Positions 52,910 through 62,479 of a stretch of 64,000 nt of DNA are shown here, one piece after another. The notes under the pieces are model-generated. The model saw nothing but the letters and a program-made list of their open reading frames with translations, had not been told where the DNA came from and made no database searches. The stretch is from JAAYCT01 sp964499575 (lineage in GTDB: Bacteria > Bacillota > Clostridia > Saccharofermentanales > Saccharofermentanaceae), in contig CAZCLK010000003.1 of NCBI GenBank assembly GCA_964499575.1, forward strand, positions 57,411 through 121,410. The letters are read 5' to 3'. The position numbers were made by a program, and so were the translations under genes. Numbering within the stretch: the first letter of the stretch is position 1; every line of letters begins with the position of its first letter.

Positions 52910-54372
52910 AGTGTTGTTCCTCCATTTGTGTCCTTGACCGAAATCGGCTCTTCGCTTCCCAAACAAACCGGACCGCGACCCTTTTCGAGCGTGAGCAGGG
53001 CGCGGACTAAGCCCCGGCCGGTTGTTTCATAAATCACGGTCGGAAGACCGCTTCGATCCGAAAGCTCCCCGACGGTCATATCATCCAGAAAAACATGTTC
53101 TCCGGCACGCAGGGTTACTGCCGGAAGAAGGATCCCTTCCGGCGTCTCAAGTCCTTGGTCCGGTGCGCTTGCGTCGACACGCGCCCGTACCGCGTCCAGG
53201 ATATCCCGGCCGGTCAAAAGACCCGTAACCGTCACATTTTCGCCGAAGAACCGGTTGTTGACCGGAAGGACTTCCGGAACCGCGCCAAGGGCGGTCCGGC
53301 TTCGCTCCAACTCGGCCGCAACAAACGGGGCGGCATCCGTTCCGGATATCAGCAGCCATTTTCCCGCAGTAACGAGGCCGTGCGGATTATCGCGTGAAAA
53401 CCGCCCGGATCTTCCGAGCCTTGCGACCGCGTCACGAAATTCCTTCCTGCGTGCGGCCAATAGGCCGACACCGTTCTCAAGCTGATAGAATTCATCGTAC
53501 TGCGCCGCGGACGGGATCTTCTGTCCCGCCCGGATATAAAACTCATCCGCGGCGTATAAGAGTCTTCTTCCGGGCGTGCGCAGGAATTCACGCTGTTTCG
53601 CGTGAACATATTCGAGAACCCGCGCGGCGGTCTCCCGATCGTAGGGTCGGAGCTCCGGAAGGCCGTTTTCGTCGCGATACCGGGTCAGCCCGACGGGGAC
53701 GACGGCGATCGAAAGAAGCGCGTCGCCCAATATAAGCAGATCGGAAACGGTCCGCTCGAGGGCTTCGCCGTCATTGACACCCGGGCAGAGCACGATCTGG
53801 CAATTGAGGGAGATGCCGCATGCGGCAGCCCTCTTGAGTCGTTCCATGACATTACCCGCGGACGGATTGCGCATCATGCGGACCCGAAGCTCCGGATCGG
53901 TCGTGTGGACCGATACGTTGAGCGGCGAAAGCCGGTACGAAAGGAGTCTTTCGTACTCCTTCCCGTCGATATTCGTCAGGGTAATAAAATTCCCGTCCAG
54001 GAAGCACAAACGCGGATCGTCATCCTTGAAATAGAGTGTCGGTCTCATCCCTTTCGGAAGCTGGTCGATGAAGCAAAACATGCATTGATTCGAGCACGCC
54101 TTCGGCCGGTCCATGAGCGGGGCGGAAAACACCAGTCCCAGTTCCTCGTCTTCGTCCTTCTCGACCTCGGCCGAGCTCCGCGTACCGTCTTCATGCTCCA
54201 CTTCGATCGTCAACGACCCGCTCAGCTCGCGCAGGCGATAATCGAAAACGTCCGCGACTTCCCGCCCGTCGATCGACACCAAAATATCGCCGGGCATAAT
54301 GCCGATCTCATCGGCGATGCTTTCCGGTACGACGCATTCGATTCTTTTTTCCTTCCGGTTCTTCTGAGCCAA
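52906..54372 (-). CDS. DUF512 radical-SAM-like protein with N-terminal PDZ domain
   Basis: A 488-residue protein of the DUF512 family found next to der in many Clostridia. Residues 10-75 form a PDZ-like domain (ADEIGIMPGDILVSIDGREV). A CxxxCxxC cluster (CSNQCMFC, about 93-100) marks a radical-SAM 4Fe-4S site, and the DUF512 domain occupies roughly residues 220-460. The start is TTG with AAGGAG eight bases upstream, and that ribosome binding site lies directly after the rpmF terminator T-run. Substrate unknown. Confidence 0.88.
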   Translation of the reverse strand: MAQKNRKEKRIECVVPESIADEIGIMPGDILVSIDGREVADVFDYRLRELSGSLTIEVEHEDGTRSSAEVEKDEDEELGLVFSAPLMDRPKACSNQCMFCFIDQLPKGMRPTLYFKDDDPRLCFLDGNFITLTNIDGKEYERLLSYRLSPLNVSVHTTDPELRVRMMRNPSAGNVMERLKRAAACGISLNCQIVLCPGVNDGEALERTVSDLLILGDALLSIAVVPVGLTRYRDENGLPELRPYDRETAARVLEYVHAKQREFLRTPGRRLLYAADEFYIRAGQKIPSAAQYDEFYQLENGVGLLAARRKEFRDAVARLGRSGRFSRDNPHGLVTAGKWLLISGTDAAPFVAAELERSRTALGAVPEVLPVNNRFFGENVTVTGLLTGRDILDAVRARVDASAPDQGLETPEGILLPAVTLRAGEHVFLDDMTVGELSDRSGLPTVIYETTGRGLVRALLTLEKGRGPVCLGSEEPISVKDTNGGTTL

Positions 54373-54389
54373 ATTACCCGCTCCTTAAC

Positions 54390-54430
54390 AAAAAAACAGT
54401 GCGTTTCACCCGCTGAGGTTCCCGCACTGT
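54390..54430 (-). terminator. Intrinsic terminator between rpmF and the DUF512 gene
   Basis: On the minus strand ACAGTGCG (54430-54423) pairs with CGCACTGT (54403-54396), followed by TTTTTTT and, within six bases, the AAGGAG of the DUF512 gene. It terminates rpmF, and the downstream cluster depends on read-through or a promoter inside this region. Confidence 0.82.
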
Positions 54431-54458
54431 TGTTCGATCGATAAGCCCCTACGGCCGA

Positions 54459-54647
54459 TTAGGAAGCCGTCTCGTCCTGCTTGACAACTTCTTTGCCGTA
54501 CAGATATCCGCAAGTCTTACATACCTTGCCGCGTAACATCAACGTGTGGCACTGAGGGCACTTGACCAGTCCGGGCAAGCTGAGCTTCCACGCGCTTTTG
54601 TGCCGGGATGTTCTGGCCTTGGACCATTTGCGTTTCGGATGTGCCAT
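54459..54647 (-). CDS. rpmF: 50S ribosomal protein L32
   Basis: A 62-residue ribosomal protein. MAHPKRKWSKARTSRHKSAW is the typical start and CPQCHTLMLRGKVCKTCGYL supplies the four-cysteine zinc ribbon. GGAGG lies nine bases before the ATG at 54647. A terminator follows the stop. Confidence 0.96.
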   Translation of the reverse strand: MAHPKRKWSKARTSRHKSAWKLSLPGLVKCPQCHTLMLRGKVCKTCGYLYGKEVVKQDETAS

Positions 54648-54881
54648 ATCAATACCTCCATATATTACCGGCCGGATTTGTCTCCGGCCCAACGTACCGC
54701 TGTGCTCCGCTACTCTGAGGCGCGAATGATATTATCGTATACACACAGGGGATTTGTCAAGTCGTATGCCGGGATTTCTCCGGCACTTTTCGAAAAAATC
54801 GCGCCGTTTTCGCGATATCGGAGCAAAAAACGACCGGTCGGCTCGCGTTCGGACGAAAGAAAGTCCGTGACATCGGATTTT

Positions 54882-55295
54882 CTACGCCTCTTCTTCCGCG
54901 GTAACGGAGATCACCAGCTTGTTTTGCATCGGCTCCCCGCCTGCGGTGAGCAAATCGTAGAGGAGTATCGTATCACCGGTCCCGTCCCCGGGGATCGTGA
55001 GCCGGTGCGTAAAAATCTCCGTCTCAAAGCATCCCTCGACCGTTCTCAGTTCCCCTCTCGTCCGGACTCCCTCGCAGAAGGCCATCCTTGAGATATGGTT
55101 CGAAAACCGCTCCACCTCGAGAACCCCCGTCGCCGTGTCAAACGTCATCGCGTACTTCACTCCGAGCGGCTCCGATCCGCCGGCGGGTTGGATCCAGGAT
55201 ATTCGCAACAGCCCATCCTCGAAAAACGATTCGCCGAAGCCTTCGCTTCGGGTCTCTTCCGACAGTTCACTCTTCAGTCGGACGAAGATTCTCAT
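54882..55295 (-). CDS. DUF1934 protein
   Basis: A 137-residue protein of the DUF1934 (YwiB-like) family, calycin-like and of unknown function. GLLRISWIQPAGG and VKYAMTFDTATGVLEVERF fit the family beta pattern. The ATG overlaps the murI stop by four bases (ATGA). Confidence 0.75.
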   Translation of the reverse strand: MRIFVRLKSELSEETRSEGFGESFFEDGLLRISWIQPAGGSEPLGVKYAMTFDTATGVLEVERFSNHISRMAFCEGVRTRGELRTVEGCFETEIFTHRLTIPGDGTGDTILLYDLLTAGGEPMQNKLVISVTAEEEA

Positions 55296-56194
55296 AGCCG
55301 GCCTCCGTCGGTAAACTTGTCCGTGGCGACATACCGGGTTCCCGAAGGCCTGCCGCCGCCCAGAAACGGCGCCGCCCGTTGCTCGAACATTTCCGGATCA
55401 TCGCTTGTGAAGAAGCATTGACACGGGGCTTCCGTCGCCGTCCGGTCCAGTCCGGAATCCAGAAGCGTCTTCCTGATTTTTCCGGCCACGCTGGTCCCGG
55501 AATCGATGAGACGGGTAGTTGGTCCCATGGTTTCGGCGATCACATTTTTCAGAAGCGGATAGTGCGTACATCCGAGCACCAGTACGTCGATTCCCGACTC
55601 CCGGAGCCCGGACAGATAATCTTCCGCAATCAGGCGGGTCGCGGGTGACGCCCAGTAACCCTCCTCCGCCAGAGAAACAAATAGCGGGCAAGCGACCTGC
55701 TCGATCGAAAGCGCCGACAGCGCCTCACGGTTCCCGCCGTCTTCGTTCAGCTGTCCGGCCGCCGCGAGGACCGCCTCGCGAAACCTGCCGCTTCCCACGG
55801 TCGCGCGCGTCGCGATGATGCCGATCCGTCCGTTTCGGGTCTCCCGGACCGCCTGTTCGGCTCCGGGCGTGATCACCTCGATGACCGGAACGCCCGCTTG
55901 CTCCCGCACTTCGTCATATGCGTGCGCGCCCGCGGAACTGCAGGCGATAACAATCATTTTCACATTCCGGCTCAGAAGGAAGCGCATGTTCTGGAGCGAA
56001 TACTGCACGATCGTGTCGTGTGATTTCGTGCCGTACGGGGCTCGCCCGTTGTCGCCGAAGTACACCGTACTCTCGTTCGGCAATGCTTTCCATATCTCGC
56101 GAAGGACCGTCAAACCGCCGATACCGGAATCAAAAACACCGATCGGACGGTTTCTCATCTCTTCATCAAACGACAGATTCACCGGGTCGGTCAT
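55292..56194 (-). CDS. murI: Glutamate racemase
   Basis: A 300-residue racemase supplying D-glutamate for peptidoglycan. Both catalytic cysteines are present: Cys in IVIACSSAGA (about 84; the family usually has ACNTASA) and in VLGCTHYPLL (about 205), with GVFDSGIGGL at the N terminus. The Asn-Thr after the first cysteine is replaced by Ser-Ser, which is unusual. ATG 56194 has AAGGAG six bases upstream. DUF1934 follows with overlapping codons. Confidence 0.92.
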   Translation of the reverse strand: MTDPVNLSFDEEMRNRPIGVFDSGIGGLTVLREIWKALPNESTVYFGDNGRAPYGTKSHDTIVQYSLQNMRFLLSRNVKMIVIACSSAGAHAYDEVREQAGVPVIEVITPGAEQAVRETRNGRIGIIATRATVGSGRFREAVLAAAGQLNEDGGNREALSALSIEQVACPLFVSLAEEGYWASPATRLIAEDYLSGLRESGIDVLVLGCTHYPLLKNVIAETMGPTTRLIDSGTSVAGKIRKTLLDSGLDRTATEAPCQCFFTSDDPEMFEQRAAPFLGGGRPSGTRYVATDKFTDGGRL

Positions 56195-56226
56195 CGAATG
56201 CTCCTTGCCGAAATTCTCTAAGAAAT

Positions 56227-56256
56227 ACTGTAACACTTTTTGCGCGGGATAGTAAA
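56227..56256 (-). promoter_or_regulatory. Promoter of the murI-DUF1934 unit
   Basis: TTTACT and TACAGT are 18 bases apart on the minus strand, with TG before the -10. Confidence 0.5.
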
Positions 56257-56409
56257 CCGTTTCGCGGATGACTTTCGGATCGTTACGTCGGAAATATCCG
56301 CGCGATTGTCGCGTGAAAGACGATGCGCCGAAGAGGCGGCACTTTTTTTTACCGCCTGCATTTGGTAGTATTAGGCATACGATTCGATCCGCCGGGGAGG
56401 ATTTGTGCG

Positions 56410-57384
56410 ATGAAAAGCTATACCGTATCTTTTGATTTGTCGGGCAAAAAGGTTGTGCGCGCGTCCGTCCTCGCTTTCCCGGGATTGAGTGTTCCGATCC
56501 TTCACAAAGCGCTTCGAAGCCGTGATATACGGGTCAACGGACATCGGATAACGAGCGATGTCACCCTTTCCGAGGGCGATATCGTCGAGCTGTGGCTCCC
56601 CGATACATCTTTCGAAGCGGGGAAAGCCGCGGCGCCGCGGGGCTATGACGATTACCGGATCGTTTTCGAGACCGATCAGCTTCTGCTGGTCAATAAAAGA
56701 CCCGGACTGGCGGTTCACCCGGGCAAGGGCGAATCGGGCGGGACCCTCATCGAAATCGTTCGCAGAGATCAGAGAAACAACGGTATGGATCTTTGTCACC
56801 GGATTGATATGAACACCGGCGGACTCGTGCTGATGGCAAAGAATAAGCAGGCGCTCGATCAGGCGATCCGTTTGTTTCACGAGGACCGGATCACCAAGCG
56901 CTACCGCTGCCTCGTCCGCGGCGTTCCCGAGGCGGGCACCCCGTGTGTCTGCGAAGACGATGCTCTGATGAAGGAGCTGTCCGCCTGGCTCGAGAAGCCT
57001 TCCCGCGGAAACGTATATATCCACGACGAGCCCGGGGCGGCGGATCTGCCGATCACGACCCGATACCGGGTCCTTCGCGTTTTTAAGAATGCCGGACCGG
57101 ACAAAGAAAACGTTTCCGAGCTGGAGGTCGAGCTGGTGACCGGCCGGACCCACCAGATTCGCGCGCACCTGGCGCATCTCGGTCATCCCATACTCGGGGA
57201 CGGCAATTACGGTAGAAACAGTTACAACCGGTTTTTCCGAACGGAAAACGGCGGATTTGTTAAGCGCCAGCAACTGTTCGCGTCGTCGCTGATATTTTCG
57301 AAAATCCCGCGCGACAACCTCCACAACGGACTGTCCGGACGTTCGTTTTCGATCGAACCGATGTACGATATCGTCTTGGAGTGA
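56410..57384 (+). CDS. RluA-family pseudouridine synthase
   Basis: A 324-residue RNA pseudouridine synthase. An N-terminal S4 RNA-binding domain (LHKALRSRDIRVNGHRITSD, about 36-60) precedes the catalytic domain, whose aspartate lies in HRIDMNTGGLV (about 134, canonical HRLDxxTSG). TGRTHQIRAHLAHLGHPILG is the family C-terminal signature. ATG 56410 has GGAGG nine bases upstream. Whether it modifies 23S rRNA or tRNA is not clear. Confidence 0.9.
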   Translation: MKSYTVSFDLSGKKVVRASVLAFPGLSVPILHKALRSRDIRVNGHRITSDVTLSEGDIVELWLPDTSFEAGKAAAPRGYDDYRIVFETDQLLLVNKRPGLAVHPGKGESGGTLIEIVRRDQRNNGMDLCHRIDMNTGGLVLMAKNKQALDQAIRLFHEDRITKRYRCLVRGVPEAGTPCVCEDDALMKELSAWLEKPSRGNVYIHDEPGAADLPITTRYRVLRVFKNAGPDKENVSELEVELVTGRTHQIRAHLAHLGHPILGDGNYGRNSYNRFFRTENGGFVKRQQLFASSLIFSKIPRDNLHNGLSGRSFSIEPMYDIVLE

Positions 57385-57424
57385 CGATTCTGACCATTGC
57401 AAAACGTTACGCCGCATATTCGTC

Positions 57425-57453
57425 TTCACGAATTTATTTTTTTCTTATATAAT
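57425..57453 (+). promoter_or_regulatory. Promoter of the zinc-ribbon membrane protein gene
   Basis: TTCACG and TATAAT are separated by 17 bases, about 100 bases before the ATG at 57553. Confidence 0.55.
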
Positions 57454-57552
57454 TCACATAAACAATACTTTTTTAATTAAACCAATGCTCCGGTACGCTC
57501 GGCCGTTGACCGTCTGTCGAGGCATTGCAGTGCGGAGGCTACGGGAATTTCA

Positions 57553-58503
57553 ATGGATGATATCACGTATGAGATCGTGACGGGAACACCGCTTACGGAG
57601 ACCGGGACCGATTTCTTTACCGGAAACATCAACGGGCTTTTGGTCACGGTCGAGCATATTCCGGCAAGAGGATTGATCGAGATCCGCTTCGGCGCAGACG
57701 GTCTGTCGGACGATGAAATGGGCCGTATGTGTCAGTATTTCAAAGACTATATCGACAGTAGAAAATCCCACCTTCAAATTGACGAGCACTCGATATGTAT
57801 TTTGCTTTATACCGAGCAGAACTGGCATTATCGATTCACCCGGATCCTGGAGATTATCGAAAGAATCGGCATCGACATGGACATCAACAGCGGATGCTAT
57901 CTTTGCGGCGAGACCGGCGACGATATCCGGCCGTATGAGATCGAGAGCCTCCGCGCCTATCTTTGCCCTTCCTGCGCCAAAAAGACCTCGGATGACCTGT
58001 GTGCGAACCTAAAGGAGAAGACGGTCAACAACCGGTTCACGCAATACGCGAAAACCGATATCGGCGAGACGGAACTGTATCTTGCCGGCACCATTGCCGC
58101 TGTGGTCAGCGCAATGGCCGGTATGATTCTGTTTTTCATCTTCGCCCTGATCCCGTTCGGTCACCTCTTTTCCGGAGCGGCACTCTCTTTTTTCATATTT
58201 TTCGCCTACCGGAAATTCGCTCAGACAATCCAGCTGCGCGGCTTGCTGATCTGCAGCGGGATTCTTCTGATCGCTCTTTTTCTGGGGTTTGCGATCACGC
58301 TGACGCCGGTGATCGTCTCTTCGGTCAACACCGCAATCGGAGAAGGGACATTAAGCGTAGGCCGGGTGTTTTTCACCTATCCCGGTTACCTGAAGCACCC
58401 GAACGCGGATGCGTCGGTGTTCACAAGTTTCGTGCTGGGTTGTGTCGGCGCCGCCGCAGTCGCGATCGGATATGTGTTCTCTTCGGCGCGCAGAAATGTT
58501 TAG
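57553..58503 (+). CDS. Membrane protein with zinc-ribbon-like motif
   Basis: A 316-residue protein of no recognised family. Residues 1-110 form a cytoplasmic alpha/beta domain, followed by two CxxC pairs (CYLCGE at about 116 and LCPSCAKK at about 137) that could bind zinc. Four to six helices occupy about 175-310. It is monocistronic and converges on proS with a 37-base gap. Confidence 0.6.
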   Translation: MDDITYEIVTGTPLTETGTDFFTGNINGLLVTVEHIPARGLIEIRFGADGLSDDEMGRMCQYFKDYIDSRKSHLQIDEHSICILLYTEQNWHYRFTRILEIIERIGIDMDINSGCYLCGETGDDIRPYEIESLRAYLCPSCAKKTSDDLCANLKEKTVNNRFTQYAKTDIGETELYLAGTIAAVVSAMAGMILFFIFALIPFGHLFSGAALSFFIFFAYRKFAQTIQLRGLLICSGILLIALFLGFAITLTPVIVSSVNTAIGEGTLSVGRVFFTYPGYLKHPNADASVFTSFVLGCVGAAAVAIGYVFSSARRNV

Positions 58504-58540
58504 GAGCGAACCCGGATAACCGGCCGGGGTTCCCGATCAA

Positions 58541-60247
58541 TCAGGCATTACCGATTCTCTTCAGGGTCTCGGCGATCGCTTCATCCGCCGTCATCTCGAG
58601 TACTTCGTCACCGCCGCGCAGTTTGAACTCCACTTTGCCCTCGGCCGCCTTGCGTCCGACGGTAACGCGGATCGGAATGCCGATCAGATCGGCGTCTTTA
58701 AACTTAACCCCGGGTCGCTCGTCGCGGTCATCCAGGAGCACTTCGGCTCCTTTTGCCAGTAGCTTATCGTGAATATCCGCAGCGAGCGCGTTGATCGTCC
58801 CGTCCGTGGAGTTGGTCGGAACGACGATTGCCTGGTACGGCGCGACCTCGATCGGCCAGATAATACCGTCCTTGTCACAGTGCTGCTCGATAACGGCCGC
58901 CAGCGTACGCCCGACGCCGATGCCGTAGCACCCCATGATCATCGGATGTTCCGTCCCGTTGCTGTCCAGAAAATTACAGCCGAGCGCTTCGGAGTACTTC
59001 GTTCCGAGTTTGAAAATATGTCCGACCTCGATACCCCGGCACATGGAAAGCGGCGCCCCGCACTCGGGGCACGGATCGCCTTCGACGGCGTTTCGGATAT
59101 CGGCCGTACGCGAGGGTGTAAAATCGCGTCCGATGTTGACGTTCTTCAGGTGATAGTCGGTCTCGTTCGCACCGACGACAAAGTTGAGCATCCCTGAAAT
59201 CTCAAGGTCCGCGATGACGGGAACGGACGTTAAAAGCCCGATCGGCCCCGCGAAACCGACCGCCGCGCCGGTCACGCGTTCAACGTCACCCGGTGCAGCC
59301 AGAGCCAGCTCGTTCGCGTCAAAAAGATTCTTAAGCTTGATCTCGTTGACCTCCCGGTCTCCGCGCACCATAGCGGCAACGATCGTACCGTCGATATTGT
59401 AAAGGAGCGTCTTGGCGAACTCCGCGGGAGGCAATCCCAGGAACGCCATCAACTCCTCAATCGTTCTAAAATTCGGCGTATGGACCTTCTCGACATCTTT
59501 CATCGATAGCTTTCCGTTCGCTTTCGGCGCCGGGCAGGGAGCCTTCTCCTGATTCGCCGCGAAGGAGCACGCCGTGCAGTACGCGATGGCGTCCTCGCCG
59601 ACATCGGACTTGACCATGAACTCCTGGGAGCCGGAACCGCCCATGGCGCCGGAGTCGGCGTGCACGAGAATATAGTCCAGTCCGCAACGGTCGAAAATCC
59701 GGCAGTACGCCTGATACATCGCCTGATAGGACCGGTCGAGCCCCTGCTCGTTCGCGTCGAAGCTGTAAGCATCCTTCATCACAAACTCCCGCGCGCGCAT
59801 AACGCCGAAGCGCGGACGCTTCTCGTCGCGGTACTTGTGCTGGATCTGATATAACGTCACCGGCAGTTGCCGGTACGAGCGGATATAGTCCCGGACCGTC
59901 TCGGTGAAGGGTTCCTCATGCGTCGGTCCGAGGCAGAAGCTCCTGCCTCCGCGGTCTGAAAGGCGGAACATATCGGGGCCGAATTTCTCCCATCTTCCGG
60001 ACGCCATATAGACCTCGGCGGGCAGTACCGCGGGCATGATCAGTTCCTGAGCGCCCGCCCGGTCCATCTCCTCGCGGACGATGTTTTCGACCTTGCGAAA
60101 AGCGCGGTATCCCATCGGCAGGAAAGAATAGATCCCCGATGCGACTTTTCGCATCAGGCCGGCCCGGAGCATCAGCTGATGAGAGATGATCTCGGCGTCC
60201 GCGGGCACTTCCCTCTGAGTCGGCATGAACATTCCCGAAATGCGCAT
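58541..60247 (-). CDS. proS: Prolyl-tRNA synthetase
   Basis: A 568-residue class II aminoacyl-tRNA synthetase of the bacterial type. MRISGMFMPTQREVPADAEI is the standard beginning; motif 2 region has GPTHEEPFTETVRD, the INS editing domain fills about 225-390, and the class II motif 3 GIGVGRTLAAVIEQ is near the C-terminal anticodon-binding domain. ATG 60247 has GGGAG eleven bases upstream. The leader is only about 36 nt, so there is no T-box. Confidence 0.96.
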   Translation of the reverse strand: MRISGMFMPTQREVPADAEIISHQLMLRAGLMRKVASGIYSFLPMGYRAFRKVENIVREEMDRAGAQELIMPAVLPAEVYMASGRWEKFGPDMFRLSDRGGRSFCLGPTHEEPFTETVRDYIRSYRQLPVTLYQIQHKYRDEKRPRFGVMRAREFVMKDAYSFDANEQGLDRSYQAMYQAYCRIFDRCGLDYILVHADSGAMGGSGSQEFMVKSDVGEDAIAYCTACSFAANQEKAPCPAPKANGKLSMKDVEKVHTPNFRTIEELMAFLGLPPAEFAKTLLYNIDGTIVAAMVRGDREVNEIKLKNLFDANELALAAPGDVERVTGAAVGFAGPIGLLTSVPVIADLEISGMLNFVVGANETDYHLKNVNIGRDFTPSRTADIRNAVEGDPCPECGAPLSMCRGIEVGHIFKLGTKYSEALGCNFLDSNGTEHPMIMGCYGIGVGRTLAAVIEQHCDKDGIIWPIEVAPYQAIVVPTNSTDGTINALAADIHDKLLAKGAEVLLDDRDERPGVKFKDADLIGIPIRVTVGRKAAEGKVEFKLRGGDEVLEMTADEAIAETLKRIGNA

Positions 60248-60289
60248 ATGTGGGTAAACTCCCTTTATATCGAGATTTTTGATATTGAA

Positions 60290-60318
60290 AGTATACGTTT
60301 TCGAGCCGTTCGTGTCAA
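60290..60318 (-). promoter_or_regulatory. Consensus promoter of proS
   Basis: TTGACA (60318-60313) and TATACT (60295-60290) are separated by 17 bases; start near 60283. Confidence 0.85.
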
Positions 60319-60388
60319 CGAAGACGCCCTCGTGTTCCCGACCGCCGGGTCGAGGCGATTTTTGTGCATTTTCGCTAACGGGTTCGCC

Positions 60389-60417
60389 TTGATAACATGA
60401 AACAACGCATTTATGAT
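60389..60417 (+). promoter_or_regulatory. Promoter of the DUF3267-LCP unit
   Basis: TTGATA and TATGAT are separated by 17 bases. An in-frame ATG at 60397 lies inside this promoter, which supports the later start at 60457. Confidence 0.68.
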
Positions 60418-60456
60418 AAACTATTGAAAGTAATTTTATATCCAAAGAGGAACATT

Positions 60457-61227
60457 ATGGAACCCATCAAACTTGCCAATACCGGTTATCGCAGTCAGAA
60501 AATCACCATGTCGTTTCTGAAAGCTAATACCGTAGCCCTGGTCTATCCTCTGCCGATCGTGATTGTTTATCTGGCGATTGTGCTTTTTTTTGCATTCCTG
60601 CGTAAAGCAGGAGCCGCCGGTGCCGGTCAGGCCGTTACGCAGACGGCCGGAGCGCTTGAAGCGGGCACCACCGCTTCATTCGGGATGACGGACCTGCTCC
60701 TGTACTTTCTGCTGTACATGGTCCTTCTTTTCGTGCTGATCGTGCTTCACGAACTGACGCACGCGCTTTTATTCCTCCGCGGCTGCGAAAACGGCTGGAA
60801 AAGCATCAAGTTCGGCGTCAAGGCGCTCACCCCGTATTGTCACTGCAGGGAGGCGGTAACCGTCTCGCTCGCCCGTCAGAGTTGTCTGGCTCCTCTGTGG
60901 GCCGTTGTTCTCCCTTTGGGTATTCTTGCCCTGATTACGGACAGTTATCTCCTGCACCTCATGACGATCGTCATGATCTTCGGCTCCGGCGCCGACCTTT
61001 GGGTCGTCCTGAAGCTCCTGCGATTCGACGGGAAAACCTGCTATGCCCTGGACATGGAAAACGAGATCGGTATGACGGTCTTCGTTCCGGACACAGAAAC
61101 TGCTCATAACGGCGATTCAGCCGAATCGGAACAGAACGGCGAATCAGCCGCACCGGAAGAAAACAGTAATTCAGCCGAACCGGAAGAAAACGGCGAATCG
61201 GCCGCACCAGTAAAGGAGAATTTATGA
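60457..61227 (+). CDS. DUF3267 membrane metalloprotease-like protein
   Basis: A 256-residue protein with about five helices and the zinc-protease motif HELTH in VLIVLHELTHALLF (about 104-108), resembling site-2-protease-like DUF3267 proteins. The C-terminal 40 residues are four near-identical nine-residue repeats (NGESAAPEE type) that appear disordered. AGAGG precedes the ATG. It overlaps the LCP gene by four bases. Confidence 0.75.
   Translation: MEPIKLANTGYRSQKITMSFLKANTVALVYPLPIVIVYLAIVLFFAFLRKAGAAGAGQAVTQTAGALEAGTTASFGMTDLLLYFLLYMVLLFVLIVLHELTHALLFLRGCENGWKSIKFGVKALTPYCHCREAVTVSLARQSCLAPLWAVVLPLGILALITDSYLLHLMTIVMIFGSGADLWVVLKLLRFDGKTCYALDMENEIGMTVFVPDTETAHNGDSAESEQNGESAAPEENSNSAEPEENGESAAPVKENL
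61111..61218 (+). repeat. Four 27-bp in-frame repeats in the DUF3267 gene
   Basis: Units start at 61111, 61138, 61165 and 61192, each encoding a nine-residue acidic unit such as NGDSAESEQ or NGESAAPEE. Being a multiple of three, copy number can change without frameshift. Confidence 0.75.
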
Positions 61228-62423
61228 AAAAACATACCCCGAACGACCCTATCCAATTATCGAATCCGGGGGGGTCGAATAACAACGGAGAAGGCTTGAA
61301 CAAGCCTCCGATCACCGTTGCGCGCGTCTCCGATTCCAAGGGATCCGGTAATTCCGTCAAGAAACATTCGCGCAAGAAGTATTTCTGGCTTCTGGTCTTG
61401 ATTCCGGTCGTTATTCTGATCACGGCGGCGGCCGTGTACATTAATTTTCGAAATACGTACAAGAAAACGGTCTTCGTCGATCAAAGTTACGTGGACTCAT
61501 GGGATCAATTCACCGATCCGGGCGTTCTGCCTTCGACCGATTCCTCCGGTGCCGTCGTGACCCCGCCGCCCGAGGCGACGCCCCTTCCGACGCCGACGGA
61601 CATTCCCGTGGAACCGCCGAGCATCGATGACGTGGAAACCCGAAACGACGCGATCATCAAGAAGGACCCGATCGATCCCGCAATCGAGAACCTGATCGTC
61701 ATCGGAATCGACGGAGCCGACCTCGAGAACGAGGGACACCGCTCGGATACGATGCTGATCGTCAGTATCAACAAGGATACCAATACTGTGAAGCTCGCGT
61801 CGATCATGCGGGACATTTGGACGTATTTCCCGACCACCAACTCGTGGAACAAGATTAACGCATCGTATGCTTTCGGCGGCCCCGGACAAACGGTCAACAT
61901 CATCAACGAGAGCTTTGACCTCGATATCCAGGAATATATCGTCACGGATTTTTCCGGATTCAAAGACATTATCGATCTTTTGGGCGGCGTAACGGTAAAG
62001 TTAAGCGCTCAGGAAGCGACGAAGATCCCGGGAATCAGCGGAGCCGGCACGTATGACCTTACGGGCGAACAGGCGTTGGCCTACTCGAGAATCCGTAAGA
62101 TCGACTCGGACTTCGTGCGGGTACAGAGGCAGCGCAATGTCCTTCTGGCGCTCTTATCAAGCATGAGAGATCAGGATCCGGTCACCCAGTATAACCTCGC
62201 GGTCGATTCTCTTGAATTCATACGCTCAAACATCCCCGGTGAAGATATCACAGGCCGGCTTTTGGACCTTGCCGTCCAGATCGACTCCTCCATTGACCAG
62301 ATGACCGTTCCGGAGTCCGGGATGTATAAGGTCCATAACGAAGGGACCTGGTATATGTCGCTCAACTGGGAGTCCCAGAAGGAATCCCTGCACGAATTTT
62401 TATACGGGGATCCGTCTTCCTGA
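61224..62423 (+). CDS. LCP-family (LytR-CpsA-Psr) phosphotransferase
   Basis: A 399-residue membrane enzyme that ligates teichoic acid or other glycopolymers to peptidoglycan. A basic cytoplasmic tail (1-52) precedes the helix (about 54-74, FWLLVLIPVVILITAAAVYI) and a proline-rich stalk (VVTPPPEATPLPTPTDIP). The LCP domain has RSDTMLIVSIN, SIMRDIWTYFP (usual SIPRD) and YSRIRKIDSDFVRVQRQR with the pyrophosphate-binding arginines. The ATG overlaps the DUF3267 stop (ATGA). Confidence 0.9.
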   Translation: MKKHTPNDPIQLSNPGGSNNNGEGLNKPPITVARVSDSKGSGNSVKKHSRKKYFWLLVLIPVVILITAAAVYINFRNTYKKTVFVDQSYVDSWDQFTDPGVLPSTDSSGAVVTPPPEATPLPTPTDIPVEPPSIDDVETRNDAIIKKDPIDPAIENLIVIGIDGADLENEGHRSDTMLIVSINKDTNTVKLASIMRDIWTYFPTTNSWNKINASYAFGGPGQTVNIINESFDLDIQEYIVTDFSGFKDIIDLLGGVTVKLSAQEATKIPGISGAGTYDLTGEQALAYSRIRKIDSDFVRVQRQRNVLLALLSSMRDQDPVTQYNLAVDSLEFIRSNIPGEDITGRLLDLAVQIDSSIDQMTVPESGMYKVHNEGTWYMSLNWESQKESLHEFLYGDPSS

Positions 62424-62479
62424 TCCCCGCCGGCCGCAGAAGGCCTGAAAGCCGCTTAAAACCGTTGCGGAGGTAAAAG

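Noticed and set aside
60248..60289. T-box riboswitch before proS
   Set aside because: The consensus promoter leaves a leader of only about 36 nt.
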